14,443 nucleotides of DNA from assembly GCA_004000155.1 (NCBI GenBank), contig RCSS01000834.1, positions 695 through 15,137 of the forward strand. Direction: 5' to 3'. The position numbers and the translations under genes are program-made. How positions within the stretch are numbered: position 1 is the stretch's first letter; every line of letters starts with the position of its first letter. Below the pieces are notes generated by a model. It was not told the origin of the DNA. It saw nothing but the letters and a program-made list of their open reading frames with translations, and did no database searches. This stretch comes from Tubulinosema ratisbonensis. Taxonomy: Eukaryota > Microsporidia > Tubulinosematidae. This document shows, one piece after another, positions 1-8,059 of this stretch.

Positions 1-953
1 GAAAATTTCATGATTATTTGTTGATATTTTTCACAAAAATTAGTAAGATATAGATTAAACAAATTTAAATATGATTCTAAAAACTTCTTTTGATCCAATT
101 TTAAGTCTTTATCGGAGGCAAAACCATTTGGTAATGATATTTTTATTTGATATTTAATACCTAAAATATCATCTCGTATATAATTGTTTAAAAAACTATC
201 AACTGTAACTTTTATTTTCTCCTTTTTTTCTTTATGATAATTGTCAAGTACTTTTTGCATTTTTATTTCTTTAAAAAATATACAAATACAAAAGTTGAAT
301 CGAAAGGTATAATGCGTTTCTATGTGTTTAACTATTGGACATATACAAATATTTTTAAAAGTCTGGGTTTGAAATGTTATAATAGTATTTGAATTCTCNN
401 ATATACTTTTANTNTNNNNTTGNTTGNNTANNTTTTGATGTAAAGCNATAAAATCNGNNGTNAATTCGNTTGGNNGNATAAANGATNTTTTGTNTTTTAA
501 AAANTATTTTGGTNAANTNTTTTCNGTTNGTTTTTGTATNGNTTCATTGNTTGNTNNATTNNNATNCNTTTNTAANNTGTTGAAATANTCCTCTACTTNT
601 GTACNCTNTANTNCAATNAATTCTTTATCTTTATATGATTGGTNNTCATTTNTTACATNNATATCATTTAACCATTCAAGTAAATTTGTTGATTGGCCAA
701 ATTTAGTTATTCCAGAATTAACTTCGNCNNTGATTTCTTCATTTTCCAATAAAACTAGATNCCCACATATATTATCATCGNCNATTNNATTTGTATTGCT
801 TTGAAAATTATTTAAGCTTTCGTTCATGATAATTTCTACTCTTTTTATTTTTGTANTTTTGCTGTAACAATCTTCCANCGTATTATCNTTTTCTNAAGAT
901 CTTTTCTTAGCTAAATANAANAGATCAAAATAAAACACAAANAGCANAACCAT
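1..953 (-). CDS. Hypothetical protein with N-terminal hydrophobic segment, 3' end off the window
   Basis: I do not recognise this gene. On the minus strand one reading frame runs from an ATG at 953 to the window edge, at least 317 codons. No definite stop occurs, although several N-containing codons between about 400 and 900 are ambiguous. Bases 1-395 are N-free and fully open. The start is supported by a stop codon at 971-969 upstream in frame and by CCC directly before the ATG (bases 956-954). Residues 1 to about 15 are hydrophobic (MV.LFVFYFDL..L) and are followed by KKRS, which suits a signal anchor or signal peptide. A second in-frame ATG at 827 would remove this segment. The C-terminal part seen here is rich in Lys, Asp, Asn and Leu and probably helical. 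It lies downstream of the rtcB gene on the same strand, 231 bases away. The reading frame is well supported; the function is unknown. Confidence 0.75.
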   Translation of the reverse strand, partial: MVXXFVFYFDXXYLAKKRSXEXDNTXEDCYSKXTKIKRVEIIMNESLNNFQSNTNXXXDDNICGXLVLLENEEIXXEVNSGITKFGQSTNLLEWLNDXXVXNXXQSYKDKEXIXXXXTXVEXYFNXLXXXXNXXXNEXIQKXXEXXXPKXFLKXKXXFXXPXEXXXDFXALHQXXXXQXXXKSIXENSNTIITFQTQTFKNICICPIVKHIETHYTFRFNFCICIFFKEIKMQKVLDNYHKEKKEKIKVTVDSFLNNYIRDDILGIKYQIKISLPNGFASDKDLKLDQKKFLESYLNLFNLYLTNFCEKYQQIIMKF

Positions 954-956
954 GGG
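954..956 (-). promoter_or_regulatory. CCC start-proximal signal
   Basis: On the minus strand the sequence reads ATACCCATG, so CCC touches the start codon. CCC-like or GGG-like signals just upstream of start codons are an established feature of microsporidian genes. Here the motif helps choose the ATG at 953 over the one at 827. Confidence 0.5.
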
Positions 957-1184
957 TATTNAATTTATTTAAGAGTAAAAATTGAAAAAAAGAATTCTTC
1001 TTATCAAGTGATATTATTTTCACCGTAAAAAATGTAGGAACATGATCCAAATTTATTTTTATCTTTACAATATATGTTAATAATGTAAATTAAATCTTAT
1101 AATATATTTTATAAAAAAATTACAATATTTATTTCTTTAAAAAGTAATAATTTAATTCAGGAAATAAAATAAATGAAATTTTAA

Positions 1185-2318
1185 TTATCCTTTTATAACT
1201 AATAAAGGTTTAACTTTGATAATTCTTTTAGCAATATTATTTCTTTCGCAGGTTAAAACAACCTCTTCAATGTTTTTATACGCCGAGGGAATTTCTTCTA
1301 ACAATCCTCTTTCATTGCCAAATCTAACATGTATTCCTTCCATTTGATTTTGTAAATCTTCTAAGGTAAAATTATCAAGACATTCTTTTCTAGAAAATAT
1401 TCTTCCTGATCCATGACAACACCCTCCTAAACTAATAAGTTGACTTTCTTGAGTACCTAATAATAAATAAGAAGACGTGCCCATACTCCCACCTACTGGT
1501 ATTGGATGCTCACATATTTCCTTTCCAAAAGAACGAGAGGCTCCCTTTCTATGAAATAAATATTCTTTATTATCTATCTTTTCTTTTGTTATGATATTAT
1601 GACTGACATCATAAATTAATTCACAATTATTTTTAAACAACTCATAAAATACTTTTTTTACTTTTTTACAAATTAANGCTCTGTTAGCAAAAGCAAAATT
1701 GGCTGCGCTTTGCATTGATAAAAAATATTTTTCGCCTTCTTTACTTTTATAACTTAATATTTCATCAAACTCTGTTTTTACTTGATGACCTAATCCTCTT
1801 GATCCTGTATGAATTGAATAAACTATTTGGTCTTTTTTTAATCCCATCTTATGAGCTAATTCATTATCAAATACTTCTTCAATCACTTGTACCTCAATGT
1901 AATGGTTACCAGATCCAAGGGTGGCTATTTGTTTCAAGCCTTTTCCTTTGGCTTTCTGAGAAATAAGCCTGCTATTCCCTTCTAAACTGCCAAAGTTTTC
2001 TATTTTCTGCAAATCTTCTTGGATAATACCATTTTCTTTCAAGTATCTTAGCCCAGAATCTAAAATCCCATTCAAATCTTTTAAAGTAATTTCTTCCGCC
2101 TTTGTTTTTTCGTTAGTTCGATAAGTTTTAATGAATTTATTTTCGCCAAAAAATGTCTTTTTTGATTCTACATACTTTTTTCTTAAACTGATTTCTTTTT
2201 CGCTGCCTACTGAAATATTTTTAAAAAGATTATTTTTTGATTTGTTTGTGATTAAATCATTTTTTGATAAAAAAATTAACTTCTTTTTTGAAGTATGAAC
2301 CAATAAAAATAAATGCAT
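1185..2318 (-). CDS. rtcB: RtcB family RNA ligase, lacking the N-terminal third
   Basis: RtcB joins RNA 2',3'-cyclic phosphate and 5'-OH ends (tRNA splicing, RNA repair) using GTP and Mn2+. The 377 residues match the family from the middle onward: GSGNH (135-139), SIHTGSRGLGHQ (168-179), AANFAFANR (205-213), YDVSHN (236-241), HRKGASR (256-262), GGSMG (276-280) and CHGSGR (301-306). The C-terminal IKVKPLLVIKG resembles the human end. His139, His170 and His240 match metal ligands, and His302 the guanylated nucleophile. Family members have about 480-505 residues. This ORF begins just after the place of the conserved FDINCG motif, which supplies two further metal ligands (Asp and Cys). Loops are also shortened. 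Upstream in frame there is a TAA six bases before the ATG, and the PFK gene starts 30 bases away on the other strand, so no N-terminal exon fits. The family call is very sure; activity is doubtful. Confidence 0.9.
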   Translation of the reverse strand: MHLFLLVHTSKKKLIFLSKNDLITNKSKNNLFKNISVGSEKEISLRKKYVESKKTFFGENKFIKTYRTNEKTKAEEITLKDLNGILDSGLRYLKENGIIQEDLQKIENFGSLEGNSRLISQKAKGKGLKQIATLGSGNHYIEVQVIEEVFDNELAHKMGLKKDQIVYSIHTGSRGLGHQVKTEFDEILSYKSKEGEKYFLSMQSAANFAFANRXLICKKVKKVFYELFKNNCELIYDVSHNIITKEKIDNKEYLFHRKGASRSFGKEICEHPIPVGGSMGTSSYLLLGTQESQLISLGGCCHGSGRIFSRKECLDNFTLEDLQNQMEGIHVRFGNERGLLEEIPSAYKNIEEVVLTCERNNIAKRIIKVKPLLVIKG

Positions 2319-2347
2319 ACAAATTTATACTCTAAAAATACTCCCTC
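2319..2347. promoter_or_regulatory. 29-base divergent intergenic region between rtcB and PFK
   Basis: The starts of rtcB (minus) and PFK (plus) are separated by only 29 bases. Next to the PFK ATG is ACTCCCTC, with CCC at 2343-2345, a CCC-like microsporidian start signal. On the other strand the same bases read GGGAG, 24 to 26 bases upstream of the rtcB ATG, so one element could act as a CCC-like signal for one gene and a GGG-like signal for the other. The role is inferred from motif and position only. Confidence 0.5.
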
Positions 2348-4828
2348 ATGCACAGAAATATAAAAGAGTTTGTAATTAAAACAAAAGAACCAAGGTATGA
2401 GGCAGGAGGAGAAATTTATAAGAAATTAGGGTTAGATGTTTATTATTCTGACGAAGGTATTCATATCAGATCAACAGAGACTACCCATGTTAAAACGGTA
2501 GGAAAAGAAATTCATTTACATGTATATGATATGAGAATTCTTAAAAAGATTATAGCGGATGGGTACGTAAATGAGATTGACCAACATAACATACCATTGC
2601 ACATAAATGATGAGTTTGGGAATTTGATTTTAGCTTCTTTTATGCCTAAAGAGAAGGTAAGAAATATTGCGATTATTACTTCTGGGGGAGATGCACCTGG
2701 AATGAATCCGGCTATCAGGGCAGCTGTACGTACTGGTATTAAATGGGATGCCAATGTTTACGGTATTTATTATGGGTACGAAGGAATGATTTCTGATGAT
2801 ATTAGGTTGTTAGAATGGAGTAAAACTAATTCTATCATAGACGTAGGAGGAACAATTTTATTCTCTGCCAGGTCTAAAAGATTTAAAGAAAAGCAGTTTA
2901 GGAAAGAAGCAGTTTATAATCTTGCAAAGAGAAAAATTGTTGGATTGCTTATTTTAGGAGGAGATGGTTCAATTCATGGAGGAACAGTTTTAAAAGATGA
3001 ATTTACTGAACACGTAAATGAATTGATAAAAGAAGGAAAATTACCTGAAGACACTCCAAAGACAATAAATTTAGCTGCCATTCCAGCAAGCATTGACAAT
3101 GATATCCCTTATTCAGATATTTCTTTGGGAGCCGACACCGCATTACACAGAGTTGTTGAGGCAGTTGATTCTGTGATTACAACTATGATTTCACATGATA
3201 GAATATTTGTTATGGAGGTTATGGGTAGAGATTGTGGCTGGATAGCACTTATGTCTGCGTTTGCCACAGGAGCAGACTATGTTTTTATTCCTGAGTCACC
3301 TACAAATAATTGGAGAGAAGAAATGGTAAATTCAATTAAAGAAGCAAGGTCAAAAGGTAAGAAAGGTATTTTTGTCATAGTCTCTGAAGGTGCAATCGAT
3401 GAATCAAGAAATAAAATAGGATCGCAAGAAGTGGTTGATCATTTGTTAGAGAAGACTGATATTGACGTAAGGTTATTAAAATTAGGTCACTTACAAAGAG
3501 GAGGAGCACCAAGTGCTTTTGACAGGATTAGTGGTACTTTATTAGCAATAAAAGCAACTGAATATTTGTTATCAGGTCCAGAAAAAGAAGCTGTGCTTGT
3601 TTCCNTGCAATCAGCCGTTTACACTTACACTCCTTTAAAAGATTTCTTCGAAGCAAAAGCAAAAATTTCTGAGTACCAAGAAAAGGGAGATTTTAAAAAA
3701 ATTTTAGAAGAAAGAGACGCATATTTTAAAAGAAGTTTTTCTTTACATGAACAATTGAGAGATAAAAAATTAAACAGTAAAGTTGACAAAAAAATAGGAA
3801 TATTGCATTGTGGAGGAAGAGCAGGCGGAATGAACACCACCTTAAATGCAGTGGTGAGGTATGCAAAGTCATTAGGCACTGATGTTTTAGTGTTCCAAGA
3901 TGGGTTTGATGGTCTTTTAGCTGAACAATTTACAATTCCAAATGAATACGACTACGTTTCACACATTGCTTCAGGAGGATCTGTCATAGGCACAGGATTA
4001 CCCTCCCCAAAAAATACTGATGATATTCTTAACGCACTTCTGAAAATGAAAATTGATTCTTTGATTTTGATTGGTGGTTCATCAGGGCTTTTGACAATTG
4101 AAGCCCTTTCNAAAAAAATAAAAGAAAGAAATTTACAAATTGATTTGGTGCTTATTCCTTCTACTACTTCAAATAATGTGCCAGGAACAGAGCTTAGTTT
4201 AGGTTGTGACACAGCACTGAACTGTATTACNAATGCATGTGAAGTGTTAAGNTTATCTTCTATGTCAGTAAANAANCATGTTTTTATTTTAGAGGTACAC
4301 GGCGGACACTGCGGGTTTCTTAGTTTGATGGGTGGAATTGCGGCAGGTGCTTTTGATGCATTTATCCCAGAAAGAAGATACTTAATAAGTCATTTGAGTG
4401 AAACTGCAAAGAGGCTTAGGTACAAATACAAAGAAGGAGCACGAACACCTTTATTACTCATCAGAAATGAAAAGACTTTTACTTCTCTTTCCACTGATGC
4501 TTTTGCTCATCTCTTAAAATGTGACAGTGAAAATTTATTTGATATTAAGTATTCAGTCTTAGGATATTTGCAACAAGGAGCCAATCCTAGCCCCATGGAC
4601 AGAATTAACTCAACAGTTTTAGGAATTAAAACTTTAGATTTGATTTTAAAAACAGACAAAGAGAACATTTCAGATAGAGATCGTTTTATTGGAGTGATAG
4701 GAATACAAGGCAGAAAGATTATTTTTACAGAGATAGAAGACGCAATGAAGAACTTTGACAGAGAAATGTTTAGAGATAAAAATCCTTTCTGGTTGCAGTA
4801 TGCTTCTACTTGCAGGTCATTAGAATAA
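2348..4828 (+). CDS. PFK: ATP-type 6-phosphofructokinase, two-domain eukaryotic form
   Basis: It phosphorylates fructose 6-phosphate to fructose 1,6-bisphosphate, the committed step of cytosolic glycolysis. The 826 residues hold two tandem PFK domains. The N-half (about 105-410) is catalytic: GGDAPGMN (113-120), [10 protein letters not shown] (167-176), GGDGS (204-208, the ATP rather than pyrophosphate pattern), SIDND with the probable catalytic Asp250, EVMGRDCG (290-297) and GHLQRGG (380-386). The C-half (about 480-770) is the usual degenerate, regulatory copy: GGRAGGMN (489-496), TTSNNVPG (606-613, where Ser-Asn-Asn replaces the catalytic Asp motif), EVHGGHCG (649-656) and GYLQQGANP (739-747). 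It is shorter than fungal PFK chains, as expected for a compact genome. Residues 1-100 are an N-terminal extension. The start is supported by CCC three bases upstream. A few N bases make residues 420, 588, 628, 635, 642 and 643 uncertain. Confidence 0.97.
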   Translation: MHRNIKEFVIKTKEPRYEAGGEIYKKLGLDVYYSDEGIHIRSTETTHVKTVGKEIHLHVYDMRILKKIIADGYVNEIDQHNIPLHINDEFGNLILASFMPKEKVRNIAIITSGGDAPGMNPAIRAAVRTGIKWDANVYGIYYGYEGMISDDIRLLEWSKTNSIIDVGGTILFSARSKRFKEKQFRKEAVYNLAKRKIVGLLILGGDGSIHGGTVLKDEFTEHVNELIKEGKLPEDTPKTINLAAIPASIDNDIPYSDISLGADTALHRVVEAVDSVITTMISHDRIFVMEVMGRDCGWIALMSAFATGADYVFIPESPTNNWREEMVNSIKEARSKGKKGIFVIVSEGAIDESRNKIGSQEVVDHLLEKTDIDVRLLKLGHLQRGGAPSAFDRISGTLLAIKATEYLLSGPEKEAVLVSXQSAVYTYTPLKDFFEAKAKISEYQEKGDFKKILEERDAYFKRSFSLHEQLRDKKLNSKVDKKIGILHCGGRAGGMNTTLNAVVRYAKSLGTDVLVFQDGFDGLLAEQFTIPNEYDYVSHIASGGSVIGTGLPSPKNTDDILNALLKMKIDSLILIGGSSGLLTIEALXKKIKERNLQIDLVLIPSTTSNNVPGTELSLGCDTALNCIXNACEVLXLSSMSVXXHVFILEVHGGHCGFLSLMGGIAAGAFDAFIPERRYLISHLSETAKRLRYKYKEGARTPLLLIRNEKTFTSLSTDAFAHLLKCDSENLFDIKYSVLGYLQQGANPSPMDRINSTVLGIKTLDLILKTDKENISDRDRFIGVIGIQGRKIIFTEIEDAMKNFDREMFRDKNPFWLQYASTCRSLE

Positions 4829-4829
4829 A
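4824..4829 (+). terminator. AATAAA polyadenylation-like signal overlapping the PFK stop
   Basis: AATAAA contains the PFK stop codon (4826-4828). Overlap of 3'-end signals with coding ends is common in compact microsporidian genomes. The hexamer is frequent by chance in such AT-rich DNA, so this is only suggestive. Confidence 0.3.
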
Positions 4830-4863
4830 AATTTTCTTTTAAATTTTTTTTCCTAATTTTTTT

Positions 4864-5160
4864 ATGAGAAACGAACCAATGCAATTATTTTCATGGCTTA
4901 ACAGACCAAAAAAAGAAAGAATTTTGGTGTCAATAAGTAAATCAGAAGTTTTAAATCATAACACATTAGAAGATTGTTGGGTTATTATAGATAACCTTGT
5001 TTATGATATTACTGAGTTTACCAAATATCATCCTGGAAATAAAAATATTTTTAAAGAGTGGGCAGGAAAGGATGTTACACAAGTGTTTTATAAGGTACAC
5101 CCTTATGTTAATTATAAAGAATTTTTAAAGTATGAACAGGTTGGTTATTTGGTAAATTAA
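4864..5160 (+). CDS. Small soluble cytochrome b5 domain protein
   Basis: A 98-residue cytochrome b5-like haem protein that would shuttle single electrons between partner enzymes. Residues 27 to about 95 form the domain: SEVLNHNT, then DCWVIIDNLVYDIT (37-50), the haem-ligand motif YHPGN with His56 (HPGG in most relatives), AGKD (67-70) and the second ligand His79 in VHP. Both axial histidines are present, so haem binding is likely. There is no C-terminal membrane anchor and no signal peptide; the first 20 residues are basic and polar, which suggests a soluble cytosolic protein. It follows PFK on the same strand after 35 bases containing only TTTCCTAA as a weak CCC-like signal. A second Met at residue 6 is a possible alternative start. 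The electron donor and acceptor cannot be told from this window. Confidence 0.93.
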   Translation: MRNEPMQLFSWLNRPKKERILVSISKSEVLNHNTLEDCWVIIDNLVYDITEFTKYHPGNKNIFKEWAGKDVTQVFYKVHPYVNYKEFLKYEQVGYLVN

Positions 5161-5962
5161 TTACAGTAAAATTTGTTTAATTAANTAATATAATTTATCA
5201 ATTAGTTCTTATATTTAATATTGATTTTCTTTTAAAAAAGAAATTAAAATATAAAAAATTATATTTAAATAGAAAAAATAATTTTTTAAAAATAGGATTA
5301 AAAAAATTTAATTATTTAATATTGTTTTAGATATTTTAAGGTTTTAGCTATTTAATCATTTTTAGTTTTTTTATTTTGTGTATTAATAAGCATTTTTTTC
5401 ATATTTTTAACATTATTATTATTTATAAAGCAAAATTCTAACCTTTTTTTTTCAGAATATTTACATGGCTAATGTATAGAATACATTTTTGTGAAAGAAA
5501 ATAATTAAATTTTTTATAAATGATATTTAGTGTGTTTTTTTTATTATAAAAGAATAAGTTTACAATTTAAAATTAAAAAAATATTTAAAAATGAAAAAAA
5601 TATCATAAAACAATATTTAGATAAAATTATACTAAAATTTAAAAGTGTAATAGTCAAATGGCTATTTAATAAAAATAGAAGAAATGTTTGTTTAACAATA
5701 AAAAATGCAGAAATAAAGGAAGCATTTTAGTGTATACATTTTTTAAGAGTTTTAAAATTAAAATAAACCACTGCTAATTTATTTCGATTATCTGGCCGAT
5801 TTGTCATCTTATAACATGATTTTTCAGCTGAATTGTCGATGAATGGACAGAATTTATATGTCATTTAATAGTATATTTTTTGAGAAAGAGGAAATAACAA
5901 TCGGTGAAATATATAAGAGTAGATAAGGATAAGATGAATGGTTAGTAAAAAAAATAATATAC
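5161..5962. other. AT-rich region without a recognised gene
   Basis: I see no convincing gene. A 66-codon open stretch at 5530-5730 begins with GTG, lacks any ATG start and is within chance expectation at this composition. The sequence is dominated by A and T runs; from about 5780 it becomes less extreme, leading into the hairpin locus and the MULE remnant. Confidence 0.5.
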
Positions 5963-6025
5963 ATGTGGTAGTCTATGCATACCACGTCACCAGTCAGGTA
6001 TTGCAGGTATACCGACTGTATCTTT
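5963..6025 (+). repeat. Two adjacent hairpins followed by a T-run
   Basis: The first inverted repeat pairs ATGTGGTA (5963-5970) with TACCACGT (5980-5987), eight pairs including one T-G wobble, with a 9-base loop. The second pairs CAGTC and GGTAT (5991-5995, 5997-6001) with ATACC and GACTG (6009-6018), ten pairs with one bulged A and a 7-base loop TGCAGGT. A run of five T follows at 6022-6026, as at a Pol III stop. The stems are much richer in G and C than the flanks. It may be a small structured RNA or part of the neighbouring dead transposon. The forward frame here also reads RYCRYTDC, which could be a remnant of the FLYWCH-type zinc finger that often precedes MULE transposases. Confidence 0.45.
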
Positions 6026-6078
6026 TTATTTTTACTTGTAAAACTTTTGTTATTGAAGAACATTATTTATTTAAAGTT

Positions 6079-6174
6079 GTTTTTAAAATACCTTTAAATT
6101 GATCATTTTGATCGTATTTAAAATAAACATTTTCAATCAACGATTGAAAGTGTCATAATGGAAAACTTTCCATT
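6079..6174. repeat. Three consecutive inverted repeats at the start of the MULE remnant
   Basis: The first is imperfect: GTTTTTAAAATAC (6079-6091) faces GTATTTAAAATAAAC (6114-6128), with an inner GATCA/TGATC palindrome at 6101-6113. The second is perfect: TTTCAATC (6131-6138) and GATTGAAA (6142-6149) around three bases. The third is perfect: AATGGAAA (6157-6164) and TTTCCATT (6167-6174) around two bases. Each alone could be chance; three in 96 bases is less expected. Confidence 0.4.
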
Positions 6175-7036
6175 AATTTTAAACAAATATCTGCCTTTGG
6201 TTCATTGTTTTATGAAAAAAAGAACTGAAAATAATTACAAATATTTATTTAATTTTTAACTTGAAGAAAAGAAATTAATACCANCAGANCATNTAATAAT
6301 TGATTTTGAACCTGCTGTTTTTAAAGCNATAAAATTATTATATCCACACACAAATCTTCATGGATGTACCTTTCATCTAAGANNNATNATTNGCCGNAGA
6401 GNTCAATTTNTTNAATACAGNNCACTATATGAAAANAATTTNNTTTTNAGAACACNTGTTAAAATGGATTTGANCATTNTCTTNTGTACCCTTAAATGAC
6501 CTTCAACAGGCCTTAATAAGTTTAGAATTGTTTTTTAAAAAAATGGAGTCTATAGCTGAAAAGGAATTTTACTTTGGTTTAAATCAAACTATATTAAAGA
6601 ATCTACTTCAAACAAAAATCCTGGGTTTTGGAATGCTTATGAACGTACACTTCTCTAAATACCCCATACTACAAACAGCTTAGAAGGGTATTATAGACAT
6701 CTAAATAGCCTAATTATTCAGAAACAAAATAATTTCAAAAAAATAGCAACAGAGCTATTGACTGAACAAGCTCTTGTCGAGAATTAGATAAATTTAACAT
6801 TTTATAGTTTACAGAATATAAAAGAACGAAGTTTAAAAGACAATTCTACAGATATTATTAAGGAAAAAGCAGCTGGAGAAAGTTTCAAGTATCTTTTAAA
6901 GATTGCTCAAAATTATAATATACCGTTTGAATAAATTCATAAAGATATTTTAAATTCAGAAAAATATAGATCAATTAAAATTTTTTTAAATAATTTTAAG
7001 AATATTCTAAACTCATCTTTGTCTCATCTATCTTGA
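6122..7036 (+). pseudogene. Decayed MULE (Mutator-like) transposase
   Basis: This is the remnant of a DDE transposase of the MULE domain family, which moved its own DNA element. In the frame starting at 6185, PLVHCFMKKRTE (6194 on) is the conserved block before the second catalytic motif. IDFEPAVFKAIK (6299 on) carries that Asp and is followed by HGCTFHL (6359-6379). Farther on, GFWNAYERT (6623 on) and TTNSLEGYYRHLNS (6668 on) are the typical C-terminal blocks. The gene is broken: TAA at 6257, a shift into another frame for about 6486-6620 (VPLNDLQQALISL) and back near 6620, TAA at 6656, TAG at 6785, TAA at 6932 and TGA at 7034. The first catalytic region is not recognisable. Many N bases at 6284-6485 may hide or mimic one frameshift. 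The family call is confident; element ends were not found. Confidence 0.85.
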
Positions 7037-7558
7037 GGGGCAGAGTATAGGTTTTTTCTTTTTTGTTATTGTAGTTTTTAAAAACTTCTGAATTTTTGGT
7101 TTTTTGTAGGAATACTTTTTTAATACCCATTACTAAGTTCAAACAGTATTAAAAATTTTAACTAAAATTTAAATTCTTTTATTTTTTTCTCTCTAAATAA
7201 GTTGATAATTTTTATCACAAAAATTTTTAGCTTTTTTATTTTCTAAGTGAAAATGCCCTTGAGATACTTCTGTGAATATAACATGTAGGTGATTTATCTA
7301 TAGATATGCTTTTTCCTTTTTAAATCTATCAGATATTACTGAGTAGGTGATTGTTAAAGGACAACTTGTAAAATTGATAGTACTTTATTAATGTACTACT
7401 TTTTATTTATATAAAATAATAACTCTCTCTTTTTTTATTTATAAAAGAACAAACTAGGCCTTTGTTTAATTGTAATCTATATTTTTATGCCAATCTTACC
7501 TCTTTCTTTAAAAACCGACATCATATGTTTCACAATTATTTTTACTCTAATATAATAA
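7037..7558. other. AT-rich region without a recognised gene
   Basis: Probably the 3' flank or tail of the MULE element. There is no ORF of note, tRNA or clear repeat. Short G-rich patches such as GAGGGGCAGAG at 7034-7044 stand out from the AT background, but I cannot assign them. Confidence 0.4.
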
Positions 7559-8033
7559 CCTTTATTTTTTACTTTAGTGATTAAAAGTTATCTTTTATAT
7601 TATCTGACGATCTTACCTGGGGTTGTAGATTTAGCTATTGAGACCGCTTTAACTTATGAAGCATAAAATATATATGATTGTGAGTGTTTAATTTTTAATA
7701 TTTCTTCAAATACTTTTGCACTAAATCAAATAATTACATATTTTTGGCCTAGTTATTTACTTTTTATTTTAATAAAATAGCTTTTCCTTTATCACATTTA
7801 ACATGAAAATTTTATTAAAAGTTTGCATTTTATTTAAAAAAAATTCATTTATCACGAATTTTATTTAAGACCTTATTCTGGCAGACAAAAATAAAGCTAA
7901 TAGAATTTATTCTCTTACTAAATGTTAATTTGATTATTTTAAATTAGTCAAATTAATATTTTTAAGAATTGAAAATTATAATCAAACATATGAATCTAAA
8001 ACAAAAATTTGGCTAAAATTAATAACGGTTTAA
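7559..8033 (+). pseudogene. Possible degraded coding stretch, unidentified
   Basis: From 7559 to 7780 the plus frame has 73 codons with one internal stop (TAA at 7664), including PGVVDLAIETALTYEA near 7616-7663. From 7869 to 8033 another plus frame has 54 codons with one stop (DKNKANRIYSLTKC and on). This is more open than expected in such AT-rich DNA and could be the 5' part of the Merlin-like element or of another dead element. The first block faintly recalls the end of a retrotransposon gag protein, but I cannot support that. Confidence 0.25.
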
Positions 8034-8059
8034 ATAACAATACTTAGATCAGATAGTAA

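Noticed and set aside
490..804. Plus-strand ORF full of undetermined residues
   Set aside because: It is the antisense shadow of the minus-strand gene at 1-953, whose frame is open for more than 300 codons and has a CCC-marked start.
1715..1966. Plus-strand 83-codon ORF
   Set aside because: Antisense of the RtcB coding sequence; no motif of its own.
2512..4884. Four minus-strand ORFs (2512-2754, 3625-3879, 3952-4212, 4507-4884)
   Set aside because: All are shadows of PFK codons; their residues follow the antisense of conserved PFK motifs.
5530..5730. 66-codon plus ORF starting with GTG
   Set aside because: No ATG, no start signal, low complexity, and within chance length for such AT-rich DNA.
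5854..6063. 69-codon minus ORF
   Set aside because: Overlaps the hairpin locus and the probable upstream part of the MULE remnant; no motif or start signal.
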